From Azospirillum oleiclasticum (GTDB lineage Bacteria > Pseudomonadota > Alphaproteobacteria > Azospirillales > Azospirillaceae), in NCBI RefSeq assembly GCF_013423485.1, contig NZ_JABFFR010000001.1, forward strand, positions 62,001 through 126,000: a stretch of DNA of 64,000 nucleotides. Direction: 5' to 3'. Of this stretch, positions 16,620-24,889 are shown in pieces (the stretch's first letter is position 1; every line of letters starts with the position of its first letter). The notes below the pieces were generated by a model, which was not told where the DNA came from, ran no database searches, and was given only the letters and a program-made list of their open reading frames with translations. Made by a program: the position numbers and the translations under genes.

Positions 16620-17603
16620 ATGCGCCTGTCACTTCGCATAGCCCTTGCGCTGATCAGCGCCGGGACCGTCATCGCCGGGTGCGTCGCGGCGCTTGGCGGG
16701 CCGAATCAGACCCGCGTCGTCCCTCTTCACGCCGAGCAGCCTGGGCTTGCCGCGGTGGGGACGCTCCATTTCCGCGGTGCGGTCGCCTTGAACGAGCCCG
16801 AGGTCGGCGGGCTGTCCGGTCTCGTCGTCACCGACGGGGGGCGCCAGTTCGTCGCGGTCAGCGATGTCGGCCGGGTGGTGCGTGGCCGGTTCCTGTTCGA
16901 TGGGGATGGCCGGCTGTCCGGCATCGCCGATGTCGCACAGAGGCCGCTTCCGCTGGAGCGCGGGCGGGCGGACAGCAAACGCAACGCGGATTCCGAGGAA
17001 ATCGCGGCGCTGCCGGATGGAAGCTGGCTCGTGGCCTTCGAGCGGGAGCACCGCATCCTGCGCTATCCCCCTGGCCTCGGCCGTGGTGACGTGATGCCGG
17101 TCGTGTTGCCGACGCCACCAGGGCTCGAGGACGCGCCGGGCAATGGCGGAGTCGAGGCGATGACGGTGTTCCCCGACGGCCGCATCCTGGCGATCAAGGA
17201 GGATGGCGCGGGAGACCGTCACGACGCCTGGATCGGGACCCCGCCGGTTCGCAACGCCCTTGACTGGCAACGCCTCACCTACCGTTCGAGGGATGGATTC
17301 CGCCCGACGGGTGCGGCGGCGCTGCCGAACGGCGACGCGCTGGTGCTGGAACGGGACGTGTCGCTGCTGGGTGGTTGGGCCGCCCGCATCGTGCGCGTTC
17401 CGGCCGCGTCCCTGGTTGCGGGCGCCGAGGTCGAAGGGGAGGAGTTGGCCCGGCTCCAACGACCGTTGCTCACCGACAATTTCGAAGGCATCGCGGTGGC
17501 CGCCGGGCGGAACGGGGAGACGTTGATCTATCTGGTGTCGGACGACAACTTCTCGTTCCTTCAGCAGACGCTCTTCGTCCTGCTGGCTCTCAAGCCGGAC
17601 TGA
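16620..17603 (+). CDS. Phytase-like domain lipoprotein (esterase-like activity of phytase family)
   Basis: A 327-residue exported protein with lipobox VIAGC (Cys about residue 21). The mature part is a six-bladed-propeller-type 'phytase-like' domain. Visible signatures are GGLSGLVVTDGGRQFVAVSD, a central DSEEIAALPDGSWLVAFER, GVEAMTVFPDGRILAIKED, RPTGAAALPNGDALVLER and DNFEGIAVA near the end. The family name comes from distant similarity to phytases; true substrates are unknown. The start is the ATG giving the signal peptide; its ribosome site is weak. Its last 14 bases overlap the convergent DUF3553 gene. Confidence 0.82.
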   Translation: MRLSLRIALALISAGTVIAGCVAALGGPNQTRVVPLHAEQPGLAAVGTLHFRGAVALNEPEVGGLSGLVVTDGGRQFVAVSDVGRVVRGRFLFDGDGRLSGIADVAQRPLPLERGRADSKRNADSEEIAALPDGSWLVAFEREHRILRYPPGLGRGDVMPVVLPTPPGLEDAPGNGGVEAMTVFPDGRILAIKEDGAGDRHDAWIGTPPVRNALDWQRLTYRSRDGFRPTGAAALPNGDALVLERDVSLLGGWAARIVRVPAASLVAGAEVEGEELARLQRPLLTDNFEGIAVAAGRNGETLIYLVSDDNFSFLQQTLFVLLALKPD

Positions 17604-17799
17604 CGGCCTCGGGACCTGGCGGGTCCTCATCCGGATCGACGACGTCGAGTACGATCACATCGGTGTTCACCAGAACCTTGCCGGCATGCTCGAAATTGAC
17701 CGTCACGCGTGGGCCGATCGCCGACTGTACCTGCCCCAGCCCCCAGTCGGGACGGGTGGGGTGGCGCACATAGGCGCCGGGTACAAGCGTGTCGTCCAT
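17590..17799 (-). CDS. DUF3553 family protein (69 aa)
   Basis: A 69-residue protein matching DUF3553 along its whole length: GAYVRHPTRPDWGLGQVQS followed by VTVNFEHAGKVLVNTD. This module resembles the CarD/Tudor-like small beta-barrel also found at the end of some UvrD helicases, so a nucleic-acid or RNA-polymerase contact is possible but untested. Its 3' end overlaps the phytase-like gene by 14 bases, tail to tail. Confidence 0.85.
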   Translation of the reverse strand: MDDTLVPGAYVRHPTRPDWGLGQVQSAIGPRVTVNFEHAGKVLVNTDVIVLDVVDPDEDPPGPEAVSPA

Positions 17800-17909
17800 C
17801 CTGCGGTCTCCGAAGAAAAGCCGCGCGCTGCGGGGCCGAAGCGATGTTACAAGAAGGAGCCGTGCGACCGGAAGTTCCCTGGAGCGGCCGTCACCATCAA
17901 GGAGCGATG

Positions 17910-18548
17910 ATGGACATCCAAGTCGTCGAACTCGTCTGCTCGCGGCTGTGCCACGACCTGATCAGCCCGGTCGGCGCCATCCACAACGGGCTCGAACTGA
18001 TCGAGGAGATGGAGGACGGACCGTCCGGCGGTTTCCTGGGCGAGGCGGTGAAGCTGATCGGCCACTCCTCCGCGCAGGCCGACCGGCGCCTGCGTCTGTT
18101 CCGGCTCGCCTATGGTCTGGCCGGGCGCGAGATGCGGGATTTCGAGGGGGTGCGCACGACCGCGGCCGAATGGCTGGAGGGCGCGCGTACCCGGCTGGAC
18201 TGGGCACCGGGCACGCCGCCGGCGGCGTTCGCCGCACGTCCCGGTCTCGGCAAGACGCTCCTCAACACCGTGATGCTGGCCGAAGAGGCGTTGACCCACG
18301 GCGGCACCGTCTCGATCGGCAGCGAGGGCACGGCCGAATCCGGCTGCATCCGCCTGACCGCAGCGGGGCGACCCGGTGTCCTCAACCCCGATGCCGAGGC
18401 GGCCCTTGCGGGGCGCACGGCCGCGGATGCGCTGACCCCACGAACCGTGCACGCCTTCGTCACCGGACGGTTCGCCGATGCGTACGGCCTGCGTCTGTCC
18501 GTGGTGCCTTGCGGGCGTGATCTGCTGGAGATCCGTCTGGCATGGTGA
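17910..18548 (+). CDS. chpT: Histidine phosphotransferase ChpT
   Basis: A 212-residue protein matching ChpT, the histidine phosphotransferase that passes phosphate from CckA to CtrA and CpdR in the alphaproteobacterial cell-cycle/motility relay. The helix with the phospho-His is clear (SRLCHDLISPVGAIHNGLEL), followed by the degenerate ATPase-like C-terminal domain that lacks nucleotide-binding boxes. Two ATGs overlap (17907 and 17910); the second is better spaced from AAGGAG. CckA and CtrA are not in the window. Confidence 0.88.
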   Translation: MDIQVVELVCSRLCHDLISPVGAIHNGLELIEEMEDGPSGGFLGEAVKLIGHSSAQADRRLRLFRLAYGLAGREMRDFEGVRTTAAEWLEGARTRLDWAPGTPPAAFAARPGLGKTLLNTVMLAEEALTHGGTVSIGSEGTAESGCIRLTAAGRPGVLNPDAEAALAGRTAADALTPRTVHAFVTGRFADAYGLRLSVVPCGRDLLEIRLAW

Positions 18549-18552
18549 ATCG

Positions 18553-18577
18553 GGAACCGTTTGTCCGCTCCTCGGTT
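18553..18577 (+). promoter_or_regulatory. Possible EcfG-type stress promoter for the 57-aa protein
   Basis: GGAAC (18553-18557), 17 bases, then GTT (18575-18577) fits the general-stress pattern, though the base before GTT is G rather than C. It starts 5 bases after the chpT stop and 29 bases before the next start codon. Confidence 0.35.
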
Positions 18578-18605
18578 GATGCAGTGCAGCAAACGGAGGA
18601 CGAGG

Positions 18606-18779
18606 ATGAAGGGGACCCCGAACAGTCTTTGGCTCAGTTGGGCCAATCGGGCCAGCAGCATCTGGACGAGCGCGTTCCTGTCGGCGGCGCGCCGCAACCA
18701 GCAGGCGCTGTTGACACTCGCAACACCGCGTCCAGCCAGCAAACCGAGGCGGCGCCGCGCGAAGTCGGGAACGGGCTGA
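18606..18779 (+). CDS. Small basic hypothetical protein (57 aa)
   Basis: A 57-residue open frame with ribosome site GGAGGACGAGG. The first half is helical and aromatic (SLWLSWANRASSIWTSAFLS) and the last 15 residues are strongly basic (KPRRRRAKSG). The front resembles the short 'NTLWLSWANRA' type peptides and phasin-like helices seen in Azospirillum-type genomes, but I cannot name a family. An EcfG-like promoter immediately upstream supports it being a real stress-induced gene. A frame on the opposite strand is also open here but lacks a ribosome site. Confidence 0.5.
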   Translation: MKGTPNSLWLSWANRASSIWTSAFLSAARRNQQALLTLATPRPASKPRRRRAKSGTG

Positions 18780-18789
18780 GCCCGGGCGG

Positions 18790-19053
18790 TCAGTCCTGGT
18801 CCGCCTCTTGGGCCACGTCTTCGGCCAGCTCGGCGGCGACCTCGGCGAACAGGTCGGCGTCGGCCGGCAACCCGTTCTCCTCGCAGATGCGCATGAAGAT
18901 GCGGTAGGCGTGCAGGATGGCGACATCGAGGACGGTCTCGTCGCCGTCCTCGCTCATGCGGTCCTCGATCCCGCGTTCCTCGAGCGTGGTGACGATGTCC
19001 TGCTCGGCCGCGCTCAGCACCGCTTCCATGGCACGCTTGTGAAGGTTCGACAT
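18790..19053 (-). CDS. Hypothetical acidic helical protein (87 aa)
   Basis: An 87-residue, strongly acidic and mostly helical soluble protein (AMEAVLSAAEQDIVTTLEER near the start; AEVAAELAEDVAQEADQD at the end) with one cysteine. The ATG follows a GGAAAGGAATTGTGCG ribosome site on the minus strand. No known domain is recognised. It is convergent with the 57-residue protein gene, 10 bases apart. Confidence 0.7.
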   Translation of the reverse strand: MSNLHKRAMEAVLSAAEQDIVTTLEERGIEDRMSEDGDETVLDVAILHAYRIFMRICEENGLPADADLFAEVAAELAEDVAQEADQD

Positions 19054-19185
19054 CGCACAATTCCTTTCCGGCGCCGATCCGCCGACGTGGCTGCGGTTGA
19101 CCCGGAGGGCACGGGTCCGCGATCGGGGGAGATCTCTTAGCAGATCGCGCGGCGCGCCTCCTTATGGATTTTCACGGACGCGGCC

Positions 19186-19572
19186 TCACCGCGGCGACCG
19201 GCCGATGGCCAGCCATCCCTCCTCGCTCAGCCGCAGGATGCTGCGGGCTGCGTCCGTCGGGTCCGGCTCCAGCCGCACCAGTTCGCGGTCCTCGAACCAG
19301 GCCCAGCGCGGGACTTCCGCCATGGTCGGCGCCCAGCCGTCGGCGAGCCGCTCCAGCACCGCGCGATCACCGTCGGCGATCTTGAAGCGCGGCTTTGCCG
19401 GTGACGGCTTTCCCGAAGGGGTGGCCGGCGGCGTCCCGGCCCCGGCGCGGATCCGGATCCACTCGGTCTGATAGCCGCGCAGGGCTTGCTCCAGCTCGTC
19501 CAGGGCTGGTGCCGTCGGGCAGGCCAGATATCGATCGAACAGGGTGCGCAGGGAAGCCGTCGTGTCGTTCAT
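19186..19572 (-). CDS. Hypothetical protein (128 aa)
   Basis: A 128-residue soluble protein of no recognised family. The N-terminal helical part (TLFDRYLACPTAPALDELEQ) is followed by a Pro/Lys-rich linker and a C-terminal part that could be a small winged or beta-rich fold (RAVLERLADGWAPTMAEVPR, then WAWFEDRELVRLEPDP). No signal peptide or catalytic motif. Codon use looks like its neighbours, so it is probably a genuine conserved gene. Confidence 0.65.
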   Translation of the reverse strand: MNDTTASLRTLFDRYLACPTAPALDELEQALRGYQTEWIRIRAGAGTPPATPSGKPSPAKPRFKIADGDRAVLERLADGWAPTMAEVPRWAWFEDRELVRLEPDPTDAARSILRLSEEGWLAIGRSPR

Positions 19573-19659
19573 CGCCAGGGATCCGTGGGAACGGCCGGGG
19601 CCGCAGCGACAGGATAGCGCGGGCCACCGCTCCCGGTCCAGGCGGGGTTAAGACAAGAA

Positions 19660-19692
19660 AGACCCCGCCGCGGACGGGCCGAGGCGGGGTCT
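19660..19692. terminator. Orphan strong stem-loop in a divergent intergenic region
   Basis: AGACCCCGCC (19660-19669) pairs perfectly with GGCGGGGTCT (19683-19692) with a 13-base loop. Read on the minus strand it is followed by a T-rich stretch (TTCTTGTCTTA), so it would act as a terminator in that direction. The neighbouring genes diverge from here, so no annotated transcript ends at this point. Confidence 0.45.
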
Positions 19693-19773
19693 GCCGAGTT
19701 TCTATCCCCTGTGTAACGGCACCTGTAACACGCGGCCCGCCGGATGGTTCCGCGGGCAGGGGGAGGATTGGGG

Positions 19774-20262
19774 ATGGGAACGCTGATCGAACGGTTCTCG
19801 ATGATGCTCTACGTGGTCGCGGCGGGTGTGCTGGGCCTGTTCGCGCTCATCTTCATCGTCATGGGCATCGTCAGCATGGGCCAGGGCATCCTGACCATGC
19901 AGCATATGGAGGCGTCGCACGGGGCGCTGAACGGCATCGGTCTGGTGGTTCTCGGCATCGCGGTGTTCGAGATCGCCAAATACCTGCACGAGGAGCAGGC
20001 CATGCGCGATCCCGAGCTCAGCCGCGCCGACGAGTCGCGCCGCACCCTGACCAAATTCATCACGATCATCATCATCGCCGTTGCTCTCGAGGCGCTGGTG
20101 CTGATCTTCGAATCCCGGACGGGGGACAAGTCCGATCTGCTGTACCCCGTCCTGCTCTTCGGCGTGGACGTGTTCATGCTGATGGGGCTGGCGGCGTTCC
20201 AGTGGATGGCGCGGCGGGCGGAGACGATCGCTGTCCCGAAGGATCCGGACGAACCGGCTTGA
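19774..20262 (+). CDS. Four-helix inner membrane protein of unknown function
   Basis: A 162-residue protein with four predicted membrane helices: MLYVVAAGVLGLFALIFIVM, LNGIGLVVLGIAVFEIAKYL, FITIIIIAVALEALVLIFES and LLYPVLLFGVDVFMLMGLAA. The loop after helix 2 is charged (HEEQAMRDPELSRADESRR). It resembles uncharacterised small membrane proteins sometimes labelled 'general glycosylation pathway protein', but there are no glycosylation genes here and I would not assign that role. The ATG follows GGGAGGATTGGGG. Confidence 0.75.
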   Translation: MGTLIERFSMMLYVVAAGVLGLFALIFIVMGIVSMGQGILTMQHMEASHGALNGIGLVVLGIAVFEIAKYLHEEQAMRDPELSRADESRRTLTKFITIIIIAVALEALVLIFESRTGDKSDLLYPVLLFGVDVFMLMGLAAFQWMARRAETIAVPKDPDEPA

Positions 20263-20323
20263 GGATCACCCCGCTCCCCCCACGTTCATCCATGGGACCG
20301 CATCCCCGAAGGGAGATCACGGC

Positions 20324-20923
20324 ATGTTCGAACCGCACGACATCGGCCGCATCACACCGGAAGAGCAGGTGGACGCCCTCCGCACGCTGGTCGCGACCTT
20401 CTCCACCTCCGTGGTCCGGCCGGGTGGGAAGGCGCCGCGCAACGCCGTGACGGCCGAGATCATCGACATACTGGACGAGGTTCCCTCCGACCGGGCAGAG
20501 GCTGTGGCCCAGCTCTTCTCCATGATGGCGCTGCGGCTGCGGCGGAAGGGAACACCGCGCCGCACGACCTTCCGTCTGGCGCTGGAGACCGCGCTGCTCG
20601 CCCGCAACTACACCGGTGACGCCACCCCGTCGAGCGAAGTGGCCTATCTCTCCGCCGGCCGGCCGGGATTGGGCGCCATCGACGTCGCCTGCGGCGACCT
20701 GGAGGCGCGGGTTGCCGACGTTCCGCCGGACGACCGCCGACCCTGGTTGACGGCCCAGGCGGTGGCGGCCGGGATGATCGACGCCGACGGACGCCACCGG
20801 CTCGGCGGCGCTGACCGCAACGTGGGTGATCTGGCGGTCGCCGAATTCCTCATCCGGGCCGCTGCCCAGTATCTTGCCGGCAGCACGCCCGTTGGCGACG
20901 GCGGTTCCGGCCGCAAGGGCTAG
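20324..20923 (+). CDS. Hypothetical protein (199 aa)
   Basis: A 199-residue soluble protein, mostly helical, starting behind a good ribosome site (GAAGGGAGATCACGGC). I see no signal peptide, membrane segment or known catalytic motif. Residues 1-100 are a helical domain (VDALRTLVATFSTSVVRPGG, AEIIDILDEVPSDRAEAVAQ) with a basic patch (LRLRRKGTPRRTTFRLALE). It lies between a membrane protein and the PRPP-synthetase-like gene on the same strand; spacing (61 and 116 bases) does not force an operon. Confidence 0.65.
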   Translation: MFEPHDIGRITPEEQVDALRTLVATFSTSVVRPGGKAPRNAVTAEIIDILDEVPSDRAEAVAQLFSMMALRLRRKGTPRRTTFRLALETALLARNYTGDATPSSEVAYLSAGRPGLGAIDVACGDLEARVADVPPDDRRPWLTAQAVAAGMIDADGRHRLGGADRNVGDLAVAEFLIRAAAQYLAGSTPVGDGGSGRKG

Positions 20924-21039
20924 ACTTCCGGAGGCGTACCACCTTCTTGCGGGCTATCCGCCGAGTTTGGGTTTGCCATGGGCGGAGGGGACGGGCGAGA
21001 GTGTCGGCAACCGCTGCTGCCCTGGGAGGAGGCGAGGAC

Positions 21040-21924
21040 ATGGCGCGCTACACCGGCGTCTATGGCTTTCCGGAATCGGCCGACGGCGCGCGCCGCCTCG
21101 CCGACGCGCTGGGCTTGGCCTGCCACATCGCCGAACTCCACCGCTTTCCGGACGGGGAAAGCCTCGTTCGGCTGCCGGCGACCGTCGACCGGGCGATCGT
21201 CTACCGGTCGCTCGACCGGCCGAACGACAAGCTGGTGGAGCTGGCGCTCGCCGCATCGGTCCTGCGCCGGCAGGGTGCAACGGAACTCTGTCTCGTCGTG
21301 CCGTACATGGCCTACATGCGCCAGGACGCGGTCTTCCGTCCGGGCGAGCCTGTGAGCCAGACGGTGGTCGGGGAATGGCTGGGTGCGATGTTCGACCGCT
21401 TCGTCTGTGTCGAGCCGCACCTGCACCGCACCCATGCTCTGGACTCGGTGTTCGGCGGCCGGCCGGCGGTCGCCCTATCCGGAGCCGGGGTCATCGTCCG
21501 TCGCCTGACGGAGGAGGCGGTGTCAGACGACACGGTGATCGTCGGTCCCGACGAGGAGGCCGAACCGCTGGTGGAGGCTGTCGCCCGGCCGCTCGGCCTG
21601 TCCTGGGCGGTCGGTCGCAAGGTGCGGCGGGGTGACCGGGATGTGACGGTCGAACTTCCCGCCGGCATCGACCTGTCCGGCCGGTCGGTGGTGATCGTGG
21701 ACGACGTGATCAGCTCCGGCATGACCATCCTGTCCTGCCTGGAGGCGGCGCGCCGGCGCGGGGCCCGGCGTTTCCGGGTGTTCGGGGTGCACGCGCTGCA
21801 TGAGCGGGCCGTGACGGAGCGCTTCGCCGCGATGGATGTGGAGATCCTGTCCTGCGACGGCGTTCCCCACCCCACCAACGCGCTGCCGCTCGCCGGGATG
21901 ATCGCCGACGCGTTGCGCGGCTGA
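21040..21924 (+). CDS. Ribose-phosphate pyrophosphokinase-like protein
   Basis: A 294-residue member of the PRPP synthetase family, which makes PRPP from ribose-5-phosphate and ATP. Visible signatures are FPDGES, VVPYMAYMRQD (ATP/metal loop), PHLHRTHALD and the PRPP-binding VIVDDVISSGMT. It is shorter and more divergent than the housekeeping Prs (about 310 residues) and resembles the second, class III-like copies found in many Proteobacteria. A phosphoribosyl-donor role outside core nucleotide synthesis is possible. The start chosen (MARYTGVYGFPES) matches the family N terminus; ribosome site GGGAGGAGGCGAGG. Confidence 0.85.
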   Translation: MARYTGVYGFPESADGARRLADALGLACHIAELHRFPDGESLVRLPATVDRAIVYRSLDRPNDKLVELALAASVLRRQGATELCLVVPYMAYMRQDAVFRPGEPVSQTVVGEWLGAMFDRFVCVEPHLHRTHALDSVFGGRPAVALSGAGVIVRRLTEEAVSDDTVIVGPDEEAEPLVEAVARPLGLSWAVGRKVRRGDRDVTVELPAGIDLSGRSVVIVDDVISSGMTILSCLEAARRRGARRFRVFGVHALHERAVTERFAAMDVEILSCDGVPHPTNALPLAGMIADALRG

Positions 21925-21985
21925 GCGCAACAAGCGACCCCCTGCGGGCGTTCTGGCTTTCAGTTCCGGAAACGGAGGGAAAGCC

Positions 21986-22312
21986 ATGGCAAAGCAGTCG
22001 AAGGCCCAGCAGGAGACCGTCGAGCGCGTGATGCACGAATTCAAGCATCACGAACTGAAGGCCAACGGCGGGCGCACGGTGCGAAACCCGAAGCAGGCCA
22101 TCGCCATTGCCCTGCGCGAGGCCGGCGCCTCGCGTGACGAAAGCCCGAAGAAGAACGCGGAGAACCTGAAGCGCACCAAGGGGCGTGAGCGCATCGCCGA
22201 TGCCGGGGCAAAGGCCACCCGCGCCGACCTCTACGCCGAGGCCAAGCGCCGCAACATCGCCGGCCGCTCGAAGATGAGCCGCGAGGAACTCGCCAGGGCG
22301 CTCGACGCCTGA
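21986..22312 (+). CDS. DUF6496 family small basic protein
   Basis: A 108-residue, very basic protein. Residues 1-50 match the DUF6496 pattern (VERVMHEFKHHELKANGGRT followed by VRNPKQAIAIALREAG). Residues 75-108 resemble a Rho-N/SAP-like helix pair (ATRADLYAEAKRRNIAGRSK then MSREELARAL), which in other proteins contacts nucleic acid. It is likely a DNA- or RNA-associated stress protein; no experimental role is known to me. Ribosome site GGAGGGAAAGCC. A symmetric hairpin lies between it and the convergent clpP. Confidence 0.85.
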   Translation: MAKQSKAQQETVERVMHEFKHHELKANGGRTVRNPKQAIAIALREAGASRDESPKKNAENLKRTKGRERIADAGAKATRADLYAEAKRRNIAGRSKMSREELARALDA

Positions 22313-22319
22313 ACGACGG

Positions 22320-22347
22320 GCGGCCCCTCCCGCAGGGGAGGGGCCGC
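22320..22347. terminator. Bidirectional stem-loop between DUF6496 gene and clpP
   Basis: GCGGCCCCTCC (22320-22330) pairs with GGAGGGGCCGC (22337-22347), an 11-bp perfect stem in the 40-base convergent gap. No T-tract follows on either strand. Confidence 0.5.
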
Positions 22348-22352
22348 GGCCG

Positions 22353-22973
22353 TCAGCGCAGTTCCTCGGACGTCTCGATGATGTGCGAGACGATGCCGTA
22401 GGCGCGGGCCTCGTCGGCCATCATCCAATAGTTCCGGTCGGTGTCCTTCGCCACCTTCTCCTCCGGCTGGCCGGTCTCACGCGCGATGATCTTGTTCAGC
22501 CGCTCGCGCATGCGGATGATCTCCTTCGCCTCGATGGCGATGTCGGTCGCGCGACCGCCTGTGCCGCCCAGCGGCTGGTGGATCAGGAAGCGGGTGTTGG
22601 GCAGGCAGAAGCGGTTCTCCTTCTTCGCCGCCAGGAAGATGTGGCAGCCCGCCGACGCGACCCAGCCCGTGCCGAGCATCTTCACCTCGGGCTTCACGAA
22701 GCGGATCATGTCGTGGATGGTGTCACCCGCCTCCACATGGCCGCCCGGCGAGTTGACGACGACGCGGATGGGGTCGTCACCCTCCTGCGACAGCGCCAGG
22801 AGCTGCGCGGTCACGCCCTGGGCGAGCTTCATGTCGATCTGGCCGAAGATCAGCACCGTGCGGGCCTTGAACAGGTTCTGTTGCACGGCGGCGAACGGCG
22901 GCGGAGCGGCTTCCTTCTTCTCTTCCTCCGGATCGCGCTCGTCGTCAAACCGGATGTATCCGTCCTTCGCCAT
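22353..22973 (-). CDS. clpP: ATP-dependent Clp protease proteolytic subunit (ClpP-like)
   Basis: A 206-residue ClpP with an acidic, Pro-rich N terminus. The catalytic triad can be placed: Ser in GWVASAG, His in FLIHQPLGG, and Asp in KDTDRNYW. It belongs to the alphaproteobacterial paralogue type (similar to rhizobial secondary ClpP proteins) rather than the copy that sits in tig-clpP-clpX-lon. It would form tetradecamers with itself or another ClpP. The start chosen ([12 protein letters not shown]) lies behind AGGGAGACCCTATACC on the minus strand. Confidence 0.93.
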   Translation of the reverse strand: MAKDGYIRFDDERDPEEEKKEAAPPPFAAVQQNLFKARTVLIFGQIDMKLAQGVTAQLLALSQEGDDPIRVVVNSPGGHVEAGDTIHDMIRFVKPEVKMLGTGWVASAGCHIFLAAKKENRFCLPNTRFLIHQPLGGTGGRATDIAIEAKEIIRMRERLNKIIARETGQPEEKVAKDTDRNYWMMADEARAYGIVSHIIETSEELR

Positions 22974-23107
22974 GGTATAGGGTCTCCCTGGGTCACTCGA
23001 ACCGCGCGATGTGCGTTCCACCTCGTCACATAGCCCGGATCGTGCCCCGGTTCAACGGGCCAAGGATCGCACCGGTCGGTGTGGACGGTGATGGAAAGGG
23101 ATCGATC

Positions 23108-23998
23108 GTGGCCGCCATCGGCGTTTCGGTGATCATACCGGCCTACCGCGCTCATGACACCATCGCCCGCGCGGTGCGCAGCCTGCTGGACCAGGACTGG
23201 CCGGACTGGGAAGCGCTGGTCGTGTCCGACGACGGCACCGATTACCGCCCCACGCTGTCGGCGGCCGGCATCGACGATCCCCGGGTGCGGTTCGTTCCGT
23301 CCGGCGGTGTCGGCACCGGGGCGCCGGCGGCACGCAACGCCGGGCTCAGGGCCGCCCGGTTCGACGTGGTGGCGCCGCTCGACGCCGACGACCGCTTCCT
23401 TCCCGGCCGCCTGTCGACCATGGTGCCGCTGGCGCACCGCGACGGAGCCGCGGCCGACAATGTGGCGGTGGTCCGCGACGAGGACGGGGCACCACTTTCC
23501 ACCCTCTTTCCGGTGACCGGTGGCCAGGCCGTGCTGGACGCCGCCCGCTTTCTCGCCACCTCCGTGCCGATGTTCCCTGTGGTGCGCCGCGAATTGATCG
23601 ACGGTTGGCCGGAGGACGTGAATTTCTGCGATGACGTGGTGTTCAACGTCTGCGCCTTCGACCGTGTCGGGTCGATGCCGCTGATAACGGAACCGCTCTA
23701 CGAGTACCGGCAGCGGCAGGGATCCATCACCTTTGCCGCCGACGCGGGCGCGCGGGCGGAGCGTTGCTACGCCCATGTGCTGGAGCGGCTGACCGCCGGC
23801 GCCTACCCGATCCGCGACCCGGAACTCCGCAGCGCCTTCGCGGCCGCCATCGGGCGCAAGCGCGACCTGAACGCCGCCTACGAGCGGGCCTTCCGCGATG
23901 GCCTCTGCGCCAACTTTCAGGAGTTCCTGGCCGTGGCAGGCGCGAACTCCTCGCCCACCCCGCGGGTCAGCGACACCAGCCCCTCCGCCCCGCGGTAG
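23108..23998 (+). CDS. Family 2 glycosyltransferase
   Basis: A 296-residue GT-A fold transferase using a nucleotide-sugar donor. The opening VSVIIPAYRAHDTIARAVRS, the first metal/nucleotide Asp in VVSDDGTDY, and the DxD motif in PLDADDRF are typical. There are no membrane helices, so it is cytoplasmic or peripheral. The GTG start behind GGAAAGGG fits the domain boundary. Its last 82 bases run antisense through the 3' end of the convergent phosphodiesterase gene, encoding a Ser/Pro/Thr tail unlikely to matter for catalysis. No polysaccharide cluster is nearby, so acceptor unknown. Confidence 0.85.
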   Translation: MAAIGVSVIIPAYRAHDTIARAVRSLLDQDWPDWEALVVSDDGTDYRPTLSAAGIDDPRVRFVPSGGVGTGAPAARNAGLRAARFDVVAPLDADDRFLPGRLSTMVPLAHRDGAAADNVAVVRDEDGAPLSTLFPVTGGQAVLDAARFLATSVPMFPVVRRELIDGWPEDVNFCDDVVFNVCAFDRVGSMPLITEPLYEYRQRQGSITFAADAGARAERCYAHVLERLTAGAYPIRDPELRSAFAAAIGRKRDLNAAYERAFRDGLCANFQEFLAVAGANSSPTPRVSDTSPSAPR

Positions 23999-24732
23999 AG
24001 GTGCAGCGCCAGCGCCGGCGGCTCCGCCGTCCAGGCGAAGGGCATGTCGGTGCCCATGCGCAACGCGATCTGCCGGGCCGCCGACGGCGCCACGAAGGCC
24101 AGCGTGCCGGCCCAGCGGATCGACACCGGGCGGTGCAGATGGCCGCACACCAGCGCCAGCACGTTGGGGTAGGCCTCGATGATCGCCGCCAGCCGGTCGC
24201 CGTTGGCGCAGCGGTAGCGGTCCAGCCCCGGCATGCCGCTGACGAAAGGCGGGTGGTGCATGGCGACCATGGTCGGATGGTCGGGGGCTTCCGCCAGCCG
24301 TCGGCGCAGCCACTCCAGCCGCGCGTCGTCCAGCTCCCCATCGGTGTGGCCGGGGATCACCGAGTCGAGCATGATGATCCGCAGCGGCAGATCCTCGACC
24401 ACCTGCTGGATGAACGGTCCGCCATCGGCCGGGACCCAGCCGCGCGGCGCGAAGGCGGCACGCAGGTTGTCGCGGTTGTCGTGGTTGCCGGGAAGGATGC
24501 GGACCGGCATCTCGATGCGGTCGAGCAACTCCGCCACGACCTCGTACTCTTCCATCCGGCCGGCATCCACCAGATCGCCGGTGACCAGCACCAGATCCGG
24601 ACGCGGTTCCAGCGCGTTGAGCTGAGCGATCACGGCGGCCACCGGCTCCGCTGTGTCGATGCCGCCGCAGGCACGCCCGCCGGGGGCGGTGATGTGCAGG
24701 TCGGTGATCTGGGCGATCAGCATCGTCGGCAT
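23917..24732 (-). CDS. CpdA-like metallophosphoesterase (cyclic nucleotide phosphodiesterase family)
   Basis: A 271-residue calcineurin-like phosphoesterase of the class III cyclic nucleotide phosphodiesterase type (CpdA/GpdQ group). All metal motifs are present: D-x-H in QITDLHI, GDLVDAG, GNHDNR, the histidine in MVAMHHPPF, and GHLHRP. Relatives hydrolyse cAMP or glycerophosphodiesters; sequence alone does not decide. Two ATGs (24732, 24723) are possible and neither has a clear ribosome site. It overlaps the convergent glycosyltransferase by 82 bases. Confidence 0.9.
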   Translation of the reverse strand: MPTMLIAQITDLHITAPGGRACGGIDTAEPVAAVIAQLNALEPRPDLVLVTGDLVDAGRMEEYEVVAELLDRIEMPVRILPGNHDNRDNLRAAFAPRGWVPADGGPFIQQVVEDLPLRIIMLDSVIPGHTDGELDDARLEWLRRRLAEAPDHPTMVAMHHPPFVSGMPGLDRYRCANGDRLAAIIEAYPNVLALVCGHLHRPVSIRWAGTLAFVAPSAARQIALRMGTDMPFAWTAEPPALALHLYRGAEGLVSLTRGVGEEFAPATARNS

Positions 24733-24889
24733 CCATCGCGGTGTCGGGGAGCGGGGCGGCGGACCTGAGTTGTACGTGCCCGCAACCGGCGCGGCAACAG
24801 CCGCGCTTTGCCGCCCACAAACCATGACACTCGTGTTACGCTTCGCCCCCGTCGGGCCCATCAGGCTGCCCTCTCGCCCTCATCCGACG

